DNA of 64,000 nt from Protostelium mycophagum (GCA_002081555.1 MZNV01001837.1:53079-117078), one strand, 5' to 3'. Shown: positions 21,546 to 34,761, counted from the stretch's first letter. The notes: a model not told the origin generated them from the sequence alone. Program-made: numbers and translations.

Positions 21546-23823
21546 TCATCTTCCTTTTGAATCAAACCCAATGATATTTCCTCCCCTCTTCTTGTAGCAA
21601 AAGATGAGTGTTCCGCTCACCACAGCAATGAACCAGAAAGCAACCGTTTGCGACATTTTGATATGGCTGGTATTGGACCAAGAATCTCTTTGTGATCCTG
21701 TGGTTTGTGAGCGCAAAAGCACCCAAAATTCGAGTTTTAGAAGAGCACATTTATATCCACAGGCCGAAGTATTTCGACAATTTTTGCTATGAAATATCAC
21801 CGGTGATGTCTTTGATGATCTTGAAATGGTCCCTGTCCGTTCCATCAACGCTCCTCATGAATTTCCCGCTGAGAGAATTGGGTGTCACTTCAAAGTGTAC
21901 AAAACCGTGATATATCTCCCTGTACGCACTCCATGCTGGGGGTTTAGGGTTCAACCACCCATCTACATCGCATTCAGTACTACATCAGGAAGAATAAGAT
22001 TACCTAGGCCAATACCCCCAGTTCCGATCAAGAAATGTACTGGCTTCTGTGGGTTGTGATAAACTGCCATCTCATCCCCATTTTCATCCTTTTCTTGTGT
22101 GAAATGCGTGTCAGGTACGTCATCAAAGACAGGATGTGTACGTTCGTAGTTGTGATCTTGATACATCAGATCGGATCTCATCAATATTCATCTTACCATC
22201 ACCAAATATGCCAATATCGACTTTATACTTGACAAATAGATGTTCAATTGCATCCTTCAGAGGTTTGTTTCCTCCGGTGTGTCCATTACTGGAACTATAA
22301 CTCCGTTAGAAGAGGGTATATATATGCGATTACCTATAGAAGGGGGTGTGGATAGCTACAACCAGCCATCTCATTGGGTCATTTACGTCTTGGATTCTGT
22401 AATGATATCTCTCCAATGTCTGTTCGAGCCATTCGAACAACTCCCGGCAATCATAAATTTCTGCAAAATTCAAAGAAAATTCTCTGAAAGATCAAAAAAA
22501 TAACTGAGATTATTCATACGTTTGTAGGGCAAAGTAACTACGGCAACGATTCCGTAATCAAAATCAAAATAAGTGTTATCTTTTGCAAGACAACTGGGCT
22601 TGTGATTTTCCAAGTTAAAAGGGACAGGCATCAGAAGTCTGTCTCTCACCACCTTGCACTCATCAATCTTTTATTCAAAATAATCATGTCCTTTGCAGAT
22701 AAAAGTAATCATTCATCACGATAAACAACAGGTACACTCACTTGCTCAAAGTCCCGGTTGCCCGTGACAACCATATAAGGGGTCCTGGAAGTGACAGGCT
22801 CCATCATGTTGAACCATTGATTCCATTTCCACCAATGTTCAAAAGAATATGCCTGCCGCTGTCATTTCATGCAATATAAAGATGTTTCGATTGAACAGAT
22901 AAATGTTTGTGATCACACGTCATTTCCATATAAAATGTAAGATAATAAAAGTATGAGGATATTACCAGATCACCAAGATGGACGATGAAATCGATCTCGC
23001 TCGGTTTAGAGAGTACTAATTGTTCCAGCCTCTTCTCTGTCAGCGTGGAGTTTTCTGTGATCCCCATGTCTCCAAATGCCACAAATTTTACCTATAATCC
23101 TCAACAATATTCTCCAACTCTAGCTGAAAGAATATTGATAGAAAAGGTTGATGGAGATACCTTGCTGATGAATCCGCTCTCTGGCTTTGCTTTGAATTGG
23201 TAGATGGGTGTGTAGTGAAATACTCCCTTTGTATCTCTTGATACTATTCTGTAATACACCTGTGTCATCTCAGTTTAAGCTACAGTCCACATTGAGAAAG
23301 GTTTTATTGCGACGCGCAATAATTATCTTGAACTCTTTGTTGTTTGTTTAAAATGGGAGATTGCAAAATGCTGACTTACAATAGAGTTTGGAATGAGGCC
23401 TCCCATGTGTGCCTTATAAACCCAGGAATCTCCTAATGGATTCTCCTTTTCCTCCACAGAATGTGAGACTTCCGGTTGAGCAGTCCATTTGAGCTCTCCT
23501 CTATATCTGACACGATTAACCACAGTAATGCAAAGTGCTGTGGAAAGGAAGATTGAAGCAAATTATTACCTCCCATATTGCACGTACTGATCATATTTGG
23601 TTGGCCCATATGAAACCCACGCAACAGACATAGCTCCTGGTGTTGATGAAAGAGATAAGTGGACGTGAAACACATTAGTGACAGTTCTCTCTTGGTCCTT
23701 TGTTAAGACATCAGCTTTTCATTCATTAGTCTCACAGAAACTTCTTATGCACGCAAACAAACCTGAAGAGGATATGGCCAAGAAGGACAAGAGCAGAAGC
23801 AACATTGCCCCCAGTCGTATCAT
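21546..23823 (-). CDS. Purple acid phosphatase-like membrane protein with altered metal motifs
   Basis: The start at 23821-23823 gives the signal peptide MIRLGAMLLLLLSFLAISSS. The N-terminal fibronectin-like domain (MSVAWVSYGPTKYDQYVQYG) and then the metallophosphatase motifs follow in order: FGDMG, HLGDLAYSFEHW, VTGNRD, VAIHTP and DDHNYERTHPVF. In active purple acid phosphatases the third motif is GNH(E/D) and the last is GHxH. Here they read GNRD and GDDH, so a metal-ligand His is Asp and a second-shell His is Arg. The C terminus has a membrane helix (VAFWFIAVVSGTLIFCY) and a basic tail, stop at 21546-21548, suggesting a type I membrane protein with the enzyme domain outside or in the lumen. 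Catalysis may be altered or lost. Confidence 0.88.
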
Positions 23824-24223
23824 GCCCAGACCCGAAAAAATGTGAATTCTTCACAAGAAAAGCGAACTGTCGCAAATCGCATTCTGGCTCGAAGAAAAAT
23901 CGATCTTCTTGCCGCATTGTGCATCGTCTCTGTCACCCATGAGGTCCACATTCAAACGAGGTATTTAGCAAGGGGTGCTACCGTATCGTAGGGTCTCTTT
24001 CTGTTTCCCAAAATGGTGTCAAAGTCATTTTAAAAGACGTTGAGTGCGTTTGCACGGTTTTTGTCTCAAGCGTTTTGCCAAAAGTCTTCCATCAGATGGT
24101 ATTTGATGCTTAATTATACAAGCCCCAATAAAAGCATCTTCAAAGCTGATCTCTTCGTGTGAGGATGATCAACAAAATTCCAAGAAATGAGGAAATTCAA
24201 ATTGTACACTTTCTATATTATTC

Positions 24224-26671
24224 TCACCAATCACGTAACTTTAAGAAGGCAGTCTTGATCCTCCTTGCCTCGAATGACACAGTGTTGTTCTCCAAAAGTC
24301 CACCCCCCAGCTCATCGGGTATCTGCGAGATGACTGTCGGTATTTTCTTTCCGTGTTTGTCACAGGCATCCAAGAAAGTGAGGATATCTTTATATATGCT
24401 GTCTTTGATGATGATCATCTGATTAAGGTTACACTATGGCAACTGTAGGGCGAAAAAATATCACCTGTTTGGCAAGGTTCTCGATCAAGAAAAGGAAGCA
24501 CCGCTTGGCGTAAAACCACGTGTCAGTGTCCAGCTGAGATCGTTTAGACGATATCTTACCAATCAGTCAAAGCCTCTTACCTTTTTAGAGAACGGTTCCA
24601 GACTCTTCATGGTCCTCACAATTCCAAATTCAAAATTCTGAAATTATCAGATTTATTTTAGATGACCATCTCACCTGCTTGGCGCAATATAATGTACCAA
24701 TTACCAAATTGACAATACATAGATGGTAGGTCTTCTTATCTGGATCTTGATACGCCACTCTGTATGGAAGGTCACCACCAAAATGTATAACAAATATCTA
24801 CCTTTCTTCTTCTTTTTCTATTTTTCTCATCAATTCTTCGGCTTCGTCATTTTGACTTGTCATAATATATGAGACACAAAGATTCGCCAAAACAATGGCT
24901 TGTACATTTAGTAACTGTTGATATTTAGTCTTCCCAATGTCCCATCACGATGAGACTCACATTATCCAAGTGCTTTTTGACAATAGGCTCATAGTATCTG
25001 ATAGCATCCTTAAACCGTCCCTCTTGCATGAAGAAAACGTGTGCCACGTTCAGCTTCCAGACATCATGATCATTGCAGAAGTCCATGGTGAGCCGGAATA
25101 ATTTTCCGACCTGAAAATATCAGCTTCACGTCCACTGCAGCAATCTATAACAAAAGAAACCTGAGCGTAGTTCTCCATATCCCAGTAGATCTTGGCCTGT
25201 CCCATAAGAACGGGGATGTATCGTTCTAAAGCCTCATCGAATTCTTTCATGGCCGATTTGGTCTCATTTTCGTCCCGGCTGTTGTGAGCGTCTTGAACTT
25301 GCTTCGTGAGCTTTCGCAGAATCTCGATATGTTTGGCCGCTAACTCGTCGAATTTTCGGTATGCCTCTTCTGGGGATGTCTGCTGCATGATGAGGGCGTC
25401 CAGAAAGGCGTACAGGCTCTACTTCTGGTCAAAAATCAAATGATATTATGGTTTACTCACTGGATCCAGCAAAGTGTAGGTGAGGTGCTGATTTTCGGCG
25501 ATTACATCAGCAGCAATCTCAAAATACTGATATCTACAATAAACCAACAACAAGTTGGCAAAAGTTTGAGGAGGGCTGGATGGAGCACTTAGCAGAAAGT
25601 TCAGCTTTGGGAGGTGTTCATTTGGATTATCATCCATGTGCATAAGTGCCACGTTGTGCAGCGTGACGGGATCCAATTCTGCCTCTAAACGTGGTGGCAT
25701 GTCATTTAGCGATTCCTTAGCTGCCTCGTCTACAATGCGTCAGTCCTATCTAGTTGGATTGAATTCACTTACAATTCTTCATTTCGTACTCTATGGCAGC
25801 TTTTAAATTGAAAGCTTCGACTAGTGCCGTCTCTTTCAGCGTGAGGGTGTTACCCACACTCCTCACTTCTGCACCCGGTTCGGGAGCACTCCCAATGCCC
25901 AACTCTGGATGTTCTTTGATTCCCTTGTCGATAATCTCAATGATTGATTTTCTAGCCAGAGAAAATTGTTTAAGGTGGTAATAACACAGCGCGATGTTGT
26001 ACGCAATGGCTGGTTTGTACCCCAACGTATTCAAAGCATCTATGAACTTCTGTCTGGCTTCGTCGAATTTTCTATCCTTGACAAAAATGAGAAGATGGTG
26101 CGAGTTGATTAGGACCTACTCGGAATAACAGACAGCCAACACTGATCATGACATCTGGATCCTCACTCGGGCACTGATCAAGGAAAGATTTGGCACCAGC
26201 AGAGTCAACCTGTTCATACTGTATGTAACCTTGCATCTTCAAAATCTGGGAAAATAATAAATTTATGATTTTGCAATTACAAACCAAATGATCACTCACT
26301 CGTTGTCCATACTGTGCGTCCTCTAAAGCGATCGCAGCCTGCTGGGCTTCCAAATAATTGCCTGATTTGTATAGAGATTGGATGAAGAGGACTTTATACT
26401 CGACGATCTCTGGGTATGCTCTGACCAATTTTTCGTACTTCTCTGCAGCCATCGCAAAATCTTGAAGGTAGTAGTAACACCAAGCCAATAAAGATAATGC
26501 CGCTCTGTTCAGAGGGAATGCTGCCAATTGATGTTCTAAGAGAGCTACAACATCGCTGTATTTGGCCTCGGCCATTAAGCTGTAAATCGTCTGCGTCCAT
26601 GCGCCTTCTGGCACTTTCCTCGAAAACGAGGACACCGATTGACCTCCTCCTACAGCTGTGCTCAACATCAT
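24224..26671 (-). CDS. IFT70: Intraflagellar transport protein 70 (TTC30/DYF-1)
   Basis: TPR-repeat subunit of IFT-B, needed to build cilia and flagella. Exons encode successive TPR helices with family-specific blocks: TIYSLMAEAKYSDVVALLE, AALSLLAWCYYYLQDFAMAA, EIIDKGIKEHPELGIG, ETALVEAFNLKAAIEYEM, ELDPVTLHNVALMHMDDNP, IAADVIAENQHLTYTLLDP, KYIPVLMGQAKIYWDMENYA. The end resembles the TTC30 C terminus (KIPTVI, NNTVSFEARRIKTAFLKL) with stop at 24224. The start is one of two adjacent ATGs at 26666-26671. Introns are short. It shows that the organism has, or recently had, a flagellum. It is divergent from the plus-strand gene at 26962. Confidence 0.94.
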
Positions 26672-26961
26672 GGCGAGATGATCGATCTGGCCTGTTCCGT
26701 GTCTTCGTCTAAATTTAGTGAGTTTTCGGAACAAATATTTGGGCAGATGGAAGCACTTCATGCACATCATACGAGAAATTCTTCAAGCAAAACGATATGC
26801 ATAGTAGACACTTGCAGTCAGCGCAGAGGAGCAGGTGGATCGTCGGACTATTTTAGATCTAATGAAAACAGAGGCTTGAAGTCAGAAGCAGATCAACTAG
26901 AAGCTGAGACTCGGTATTCAGACTTCCAACTAAAACTTGATTCTGAATGATTTAAAGTCGA

Positions 26962-27899
26962 ATGGAAACCGAGTTAGCTGCATTAAAGACACTCAGTAAT
27001 AATGGAGGGATAGACTTCACAGAGGTCGCCAAATTATCCAAAGCAGCAGAGAAAATCACCAAATCACCAGAGAAATCAAAAACCGTGGCGACCAAACCAA
27101 AGCCTACCACAAAAATTCCCACAAAGGCTGCCGCTACAAAGCCAGCAAAAACTATTTCGTCAAGCGCTCCTCGTCAGATTGATTACCCCGCTTCAACCAT
27201 CAGCAGCAGGAAGCCGCTTGCTTCCCCTTCACAGTAAGTCGCCGAATTCATGTTCTGAAATCAACATCACCAAGGGTGGAAGAACCGAATCAGAAATCAG
27301 TGTCGTGGTCGAGAGAGGTAACCAAACAACCCACAACTAGCCAAGAAGAACACACTGCTTCAGAGGGCGATTTTGATGAGGTTAATTGAACATTTTGTTT
27401 TTAGCCTTTCATGTATTTTTCTGAGACAATATTTATCCAACTAATTTCTGTACCGCCATACTAAAGAGGTTAGGCTGGTGGACATGCTTCCTTTTTAGAG
27501 GCACTAAATGAATGGAGAAGTCAAAATCCCTCTTCAAAAAATCAAGAACAGAACGCACACGGAAAACAATCCACAGATACTTCAACATCCTCTTCAGGTG
27601 ACCCTCTCATGCGATATTTAAGGCTCACAAAACCAGGCCAGAAAGAGGGCGATTTTGATGAGCATGCGAGTCATGCTTCCTTCTTAGAGGCGCTCAACGA
27701 CTGGCGCGGTACTTCCGCCCAACCCAAAACGCGAGATTTGAACAGTGCACAGAATGAAACTCACAGTGCCCAAACAGAAACACCGGCATTGTCTCAACAA
27801 GAGAGGATCGCGGCGGCGCTGTCCTTTATGGACTCGCCTGCCTTTCTGAGCAGATCACAGAACGAGAGGGCACCGAATCCAAATTGCTTTGCCAAATAA
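26962..27899 (+). CDS. Unknown low-complexity protein with duplicated EGDFDE...FLEALNxWR motif
   Basis: The ATG at 26962 opens a helical N terminus (METELAALKTLSNN) and a Lys/Pro/Thr-rich linker. After an intron (about 27236-27278) and a second one (about 27379-27474), the frame shows two copies of the same motif, EGDFDEAGGHASFLEALNEW and EGDFDEHASHASFLEALNDW, separated by about 45 polar residues. The end is SRSQNERAPNPNCFAK and TAA at 27897-27899. I do not recognise the family. The duplicated motif, acidic then helical with Trp-Arg, looks like a short binding module. It is convergent with the TM2 gene. Confidence 0.6.
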
Positions 27900-27999
27900 T
27901 AATGAACGTGGACATGTGAATGGTGATGGAGATTCAATCTGTACATGCTGAGGGTTGGTGTTGATTGTCAATAGAATAAATGGAATATGTACATCTTTA

Positions 28000-28832
28000 T
28001 CATAAATACAAAGATCCATCTGCAGGTCCGAGATAGCCGATCAAGATGAGCACCAGATCAATGATTGACCACACACCGAGACCCCCAAAGCTAAAGAGCT
28101 TGAAAAATCCCCAACCGAGATGTCCGAGATAGAAACGGTCCGCTCCAAGACCACCCAGGAAAAGACTGTATATATCACCATGATGTTCTTCATTGGGAAA
28201 AAATTAGATCTTTTGAATACCTGAGAAGGACGGCAGTGTTAAACTTATGACGGCCTCTGATGCTGCATTGAACAGCTTTAGAGAATGTTCGATTACCTAT
28301 ACACTATTATTCCTGCACATCATTTGAAGCCAAGAAAGGATTTAATGAGACACAAAAATGTCACCGTTTCATGATTGTTTTTCATGTTCACAGAAATTTG
28401 TACAATAAGATCAAGAGACTTACCAAGGCAAAGTATGTCTTCGTTCACAACACAAGTGGTGGGCTGTACGTCATATCTGTTGGAAGAACAGCTCGTTCTT
28501 GGAGCACAATCGTATTGCGATTCAGGTAATTGAAAGCAGTAAAGACAACTGGCATTTTTAAAAAATGTCGTGCCCTGATCAAGTTAATTCACAAGAAATC
28601 AAAGAATCCGTGTACCTCGCAGTTGGTTGTATTAGCAAGAACAGAGCAATTAACTCGTGTTAATGAACCGAATCTACATGAACAATTAAATGAACAGTCG
28701 AATTCAGAGGCCTTGAGGTCTGAGCACTGCCCACCGTAAGCGATTAGATAGTATTTCATACTGTACCTTGATAGACTGTGCGCTCACAATAAAAACGGCT
28801 GAAAGTAATAAGGAGAGGATGAACCTCTTCAT
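28000..28832 (-). CDS. TM2 domain-containing protein (TM2D family)
   Basis: Signal peptide MKRFILSLLLSAVFIVSAQS, then a Cys-rich luminal region (DCSFNCSCRFGSLTRVNCSV, CLYCFQLPESQYDCAPRTSC, CNRTFSKAVQCSIRGRHKFN) and the TM2 domain: LFLGGLGADRFYLGHLGWGF, FKLFSFGGLGVWSIIDLVL, ending YLGPADGSLY. This is the layout of TM2D1-3, small two-helix membrane proteins linked in animals to Notch and endolysosomal biology. Five exons; stop at 28000-28002. It starts 92 bp from TMEM147 on the opposite strand. Confidence 0.9.
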
Positions 28833-28924
28833 GTCTGTTGAGGTTCCAGAATTTGATGCCTATCCTCGGGTTGTGTTTGACGATTAGCTGAATCTCCGAA
28901 ATCACATCAGATCAGATCACCACC

Positions 28925-29901
28925 ATGACCTGGTTGCATTTCGCTAACTGCGCCGCACTGGCACTTGGACCTATCTATGTCACATATAAGGCCTCTTCTC
29001 TGTGAGCAAGCATTTTAAAACCTCTGAGGATCGTCTTACATTGTTCAGGGCAGAATACAGAGCGTACCCTGCTTGTGTTGTAGGATTCTTAGGATATATA
29101 GCTACTCAACTTCTCAAGGTTTGTCCTTGGTCATTAAGGGTGTCAAGGACTGATCAATACATTAGATGATACTGATCGCGATCCTTTTCCCTCTACAAGC
29201 AGAAACAGACACAACCTCTTTCACACAAGTACGTTATCCTCCTTTTATTTCGAACATGTTTTTACTTATTTTTTCAGGAGTTTGGCAGAGCGATTTTCTT
29301 CTTAGCTGACATCGCTGGTAATTACTTCGCTCTTTCCAGAGTCTCCAAAGGAACACATGCAGATGCCAGAAGTCCCGCGGTCGCTTTAGGTATTTCAAAT
29401 CATATGAATTAATTCTCATCAAAATAAAAGGCTGGACCGCCGCTGAGACTCTCCTTGCAAATGTCTCTGTCATCTTTGGTGCCATGAGTTTAGAATTCGA
29501 TTGGCTATACATCCAGAGAGCTGTTGAATCCAACATCTCCATCTTATTTTACCTTGCTTTGACTCAATCCAATCACATTTTGTTCAAGAAGTAAGAAAAT
29601 CCACAAATACATGCTGACCTCTTTTTGGCGAATCTACTGACAACAAATAGATTCCCCACACGTGCTGGACTCCTCTTAACAGGATCCCTCCTCCTTTCTT
29701 TCGTTCCAGTACATTTTATTGTTGGGTGAGTCATCGATTTTCTGTTGCATGTCCCAATTTTAAAACATTTATAGACACGCGAGAACAGTTGCAGGGGGTT
29801 GGACTTCTATCGTGATCTATGGTGTGGCTTCTGCTGCACTATATTTAGCATCTACACTTGTTGGAAAATATGTGGATGCACACAAAGCCGCCAGAACATA
29901 A
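28925..29901 (+). CDS. TMEM147: TMEM147 homologue (ER translocon-associated, BOS complex)
   Basis: Multi-span ER membrane protein that in animals joins the NOMO-TMEM147-NCLN complex at the translocon. The start MTWLHFANCAALALGPIYVT matches the family N terminus. Later come LGWTAAETLLANVSVIFGAM and SLEFDWLYIQRAVESNIS, which correspond to the conserved GWA(T)AE and EFDWKYIQ...SNIS blocks. About seven hydrophobic segments. Six exons with short introns; TAA at 29899-29901. Confidence 0.9.
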
Positions 29902-30028
29902 ACTGGCTTTTTGCCCATATTTTGTTATTTTTCTATTTTGCCATTAAATGTTCCAACTACAACGCTTTTGGGTTCGTGAAAAATGTGAGAACTGCATTGC
30001 CGACTTGACACATAGAGGATCAGTTAAC

Positions 30029-33000
30029 ATGGAGGAGGTAGCAGCTGTCGAGGACCTTCTAAGGCGTGTATTACAGCCCAACACACAGATCGTCATGGAG
30101 GCTGGCAAACAGTTGAACACCATCATGAAGAAACCCAAGTCAATCGAGACACTGTTCATCATTCTTCACAACTCTCAATATCCAGAGGTGATCTGCCTTC
30201 AGATTAGGTCTTAATTTAACTGTTCCAAGGTCAGACAGATGGCTGGAGTGATGTTGAGAAAAAAAATAATGGGACATTGGGGTCGCCAGAGTGAGGCTAT
30301 CCAGGCCAACATAAAGAAGTCTCTCCTTGAGTTTCTTACACAGGATTCAGACATGGCTGTCCGAAGATCCATCGCGAATGTTATCGGTTGTATCGCCAGA
30401 GTATTATTGCCTGCTGGACAATGGCCGTGAGTCATCCTCTTAGAACTTGACACTGTGACCTGACATGTACAGTGAACTCCTGGAGTTTTTATTCCAATGT
30501 ACAAAGAGCCATTCTGTTGACCATCGTGAGGTATGTTGTCTTCTTGAAGGGAGAAACCTTCATCTCCGCGGAGTTGTAGTTCTAAACAAATTTTACATCT
30601 TGTGCAGTTAGACCTTGCAGTACCGTCAGATGTGCTGCACATCTACAACGAAAATACAATTTTTCGTGTATATGATCATCCAGAAATTTTCCCGAAAGTT
30701 TCTACGAAAAATCAATGAAATTTTGTTGAGATTTCTCAGCTCGCTATGGACTTGTTCGAAACTCTCACAGAGAATATTGGTGAATTTTTGAGACCCCATT
30801 TTAGTGTTCTTCTTGGTATTTTCCGTCAGGGACTCCAAGACCCTGAGACCCGTGTACGTCTCGCCTCTCTCAAGTACGTAATTTTGATTTTCAATGAATT
30901 TTCGATCTCCTTCTACGCCGTTGTAGTTCTCCAAATGGTTTTATTTAGAATCTACTTTGACGAAAACCAGGGCAGTGGGGGCTTTAGTGGGATGGCTGTC
31001 TTCAGAACAAGAAGTGCAAGCGTTTAAAGAATTGATACCGCTGATGTTGGTGGTGATCTCATACTGTGTTGAGAACGAGATGGAAGAAGAGATCAACAGA
31101 GCTTTTGAGGTACTTCATTTCAAAATTCACGGCACGTCTGATGATCTCTAGGTGTTTGATGATCTCGCAGAGATGGTCGAGTTGAAGGCCGCAGCCACTA
31201 TAACTCCAGATATCGTCAAATTATCACTCGAGATCGGTGGAAAGAGTGATGTGTCATTATCCATCAGGAAGACAGCGTTGACATACATCGAATGGATCGT
31301 CAACTACAGACCAAAGACGTTGACAAAGTATAAGCTCGTCGGCCCGATCATGCAGGTGATCATCTTCAAATAATCTTTCACATCATGTTAAGATAAAGAG
31401 GTGGCCATCCCGATGTGTGCCGAAGAAGATGAGGACGATCTCGAAGAAGGCGAGCTCTCAGCACACAAATTCGCATCACAGCTGATCGACATGTGCACCA
31501 CCAAGTTGCCAAACAACCACACTTTCCAGCCCGCTATGGACATCGTGTCACATTATGTAAACGATCCAAGCGTTGGGAAACGAAGGGCGGGAATCACTGT
31601 ATTGTCGGTGGGTGTCCATCTACAACATTGTAGTCAACCTTCAAGATATATCCACATTTTTGTGAAGCTTTTTTATGGTTTACGGCAAAGCCGTAACACA
31701 GTTAGATTTAACACAGCCTCAACATTGTTCAAAATAGTGAACCAGCTCCATCATCTCTGCGAGATCATCAAACACCGAGAGATCATCCGTGTTTTTCTGC
31801 AGTTCTGCTGCAAAGATAGATTCAAGTGTTTTTATTACAGAATAATATGTTGTATTATTGTAATATTGATATTTACAGGTGATGGCCGAAGGGTGCAGGG
31901 ACAAGATGATACAACCACAGTACCTTCCCCACCTTCTTAACTGGGTATCTAAAGCCACACAAGACCCTGACTATAGAGTGAGAGAGTCTGCTGTCGTCTG
32001 TCTCGGTCACTTCTCCAGTGAGCTATTTTAGATTTCAATGTTTTATTGCTGAGGTGCGTAAGTGCTGAATTTTCTCAGAATTTTTGATGCCAGATATTGT
32101 CGACCACTCTGCGGCAATTCTTCCTCTTTTATTCAACGGTTTGTCAGACAGCGAAGAGAAAGTAAGTCTACCTCATCTACAATCGCACCTACAACGATTT
32201 TCGCACATTTTCCCAGACCCCAAATTAACTATTGTCAGGTTGTAAAAGCGTCGTGTTACGCTCTGGAGGCATTCTGTGGCGACCTTTCTGAAGAAGAGAT
32301 CGCACCGTTTGTAGATGGACTCGTTCAGCGTCTTGCAGGTGTTCTGCGGACAACCACCAAGACTGATCTGCAGGAGCTCGCTCTGGCCGCCCTTTCGTCC
32401 ACAGCCATGGCCGCCGGTTCCAACTTTGCTCCTCACGCTGCAGGTGAATTTTCCGCGAAATTTCCAGGAAATTTTATTGTCTCATCTTGATGATATTTAC
32501 GTGATATAGGATTACTCCCCGTGTTAGTTTCAATTATGGAAAGAGTTGACCCAGAATTAATCCAATTGAGGTGAGATCCGCCTTTCTTTACCACAAATTT
32601 GATTCAGAACAATCACCAATAAGATCTCTGAATCATTAGATGCACCGCCACAGAGTGTGTCGGACTCATCGCAGCATCCATTGGCAGACCCAACTTTGAG
32701 CCGTATCTGCAACACACTGTCAACTTGGCATTAGACGGCTGCAAATCACAGCACGAAGAGCTGAGAGAGTACACTTATGCTTTCTTCTGTAATATTGCAG
32801 AGTTATTAGAGGGTGACTTTAAGATCTATTTGAACGAGGTGAAATTTCGATAAAATTATAAGGAAGATTCGACAAAGATGTCAGATGATTGTGGGTCTGA
32901 ATGTCTCAGATCCTTCCATTCGTATTGAAATCTATCGCTTCAGAGGATGGGTTCTACCAACCTGAAGAGGACGATGATGATGATGACGTCATCAGCGATG

Positions 33001-34703
33001 ACGATGAGGCAAACGGTGAGTCATCACAGAGTTTCATAAAGTTTATAGATGGATATAATATTGATCAGTGCAGAGAGGGGAGGATATATGCACGTTCGTA
33101 CCGCATTTCTGCAAGAGAAAGCTGCCGCATGTCACGCAGTCGGAATCTTCGCCAAATGCACCGGTTCCTATTTCTTGGAAAAGTGAGTTTTATTTTTAGA
33201 CAAAATGATCTGAAAATCCACAGCAATTACGTAGAGCACGTGATGAGCGCGTTTGTTAACGTGAGGGAATACATGCACGAGAACGTCAGAATCGCGGTCG
33301 ACGAGTCAGAAAAAGAGATTCTGATCGCTTACCACAAGGCCTCTGGGGTCAAATCTACCCCTGGAGTCCCGTTGTCCCAGCAACCACCCCTCCATGCCAA
33401 GGTGGTTGAATTCCAAGAGGTCGTGATGAACGATTTATTGAACAGAGCATACAAGGACGACGATAAGGAGGTCTGTATCCCATCTACAACTCGTTCTACA
33501 ATTGGATTATGATCGTCAAAAAGATTTCCAGGATATTGATATTGTACTGATAATATGTAAGGTGGTCGGAAAAGCGTGCCAGAACATTGGAGAGATTGTC
33601 AAGGAGTTAGGCCCTCGTTCTGTCGAGAAATGTAAATATTCACACCCAATTAAACAACATGAATTTATACCATAATCCATACAATATTGACAAAAGCTAG
33701 ACCTTCCCCAAGTATTAGACGTCTTCAGCGCGATACTATCCAAAAAGACAGTGTCACAGTCGATCCAAGAGGAGCTGGAGGGAGAAGAAGACGAGCAGAT
33801 GGAGATGGAGCTCGTCTTCTCCGCATTTGACATGATGACAGATGTCTCAAAATGCCTCAAGAGCGACATGCTGCCATTTTTTGAGACCATTTGCAACATC
33901 GTCGCGCCATACCAGGTCTCCCATCTTTTTCTCTGAAAAACCTAATGACGCGTTGTAGAAATCCGAAACAGAAGACTACAGATCCGCAGCAATTGGAATC
34001 TTGGCCGAGTTATGTAATGCTATGGGTAACAGCATACTACCATATGTTCCTCAGCTTATAGAGGTAACATATTCTTCTGCAATATCGTATTCACCCGACA
34101 AGGTCGCATTCAACGGAATGAAAGACGATTTCTCGGAAGTGCGCAGCAACTCCACTTTCTTCTGCGGTGTCCTCTTGCAAAATGCGGGCATTGCCGCCCA
34201 CAGCTACTACCCAAAGACATTAGAACTCTTATCCACACTGATAGAGGATAAGAGTATTCCAAACATCGCGGATAACACCTGTGGTGCTCTGGCCAGAATG
34301 ATCAACACAGCACCACACTTGCTGCCGCTGCAACAAGTTTTGCAGAAGATGTTGACGAATCTTCCGTTGAGAAAAGACATGGAGGAGAACGAGACAGTTT
34401 ACGGATCTATTTTTAGGTTGTACAAGGCGGGAGACCAGGCGGTGAGTGTTTCCCATTCTGATGAGACACCACCATCTCTACAGCAGTGTTGACGTGTATT
34501 AGCTTTTGGCCAGTATGCCCCAACTGATCAGCGCTTTTGCCAGAGCTCTCAACAGCCCACTGGAGAAGAACATTTTTGACGAGATTTCCACCATATTGCG
34601 CACCATTGCACAACAGAATCCTGCAGCTTTTGAGGCCACATTGAAGACGAGTTGCAGCGACAAGGAAAGAGAGAGTGTCATGAAGCTCTTTGCTACAGCC
34701 TGA
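30029..34703 (+). CDS. IPO4: Importin-4/Kap123-type karyopherin beta
   Basis: HEAT-repeat nuclear import receptor for histones and ribosomal proteins. It begins MEEVAAVEDLLRRVLQPNTQ with the importin N-terminal segment RQMAGVMLRKKIMGHWGR, continues through many HEAT exons (LEEGELSAHKFASQLIDM, DPDYRVRESAVVCLGHFS), has an acidic loop (GFYQPEEDDDDDDVISDDDE) and ends with NPAAFEATLKTSCSDKERES, stop 34701-34703. Domain order and acidic loop position agree with IPO4. Some introns are enlarged: that at about 31609-31878 holds an inverted copy of part of an upstream exon and a hairpin, and that at about 30531-30742 holds a CTACAACG motif. The exact exon set was not fully resolved. Confidence 0.88.
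31140..31174 (+). repeat. Intron-exon boundary copied in inverted form at 31753-31787
   Basis: The 35-bp segment spanning the 3' splice site before VFDDLAEM recurs as a reverse complement at 31753-31787 inside a later intron of the same gene. One change turns the acceptor AG into CG in the copy. Confidence 0.8.
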
Positions 34704-34761
34704 GAAATAAATATTTTACTTCGATGAATATCTATACCTACCAATATGTTTATAAACATCT

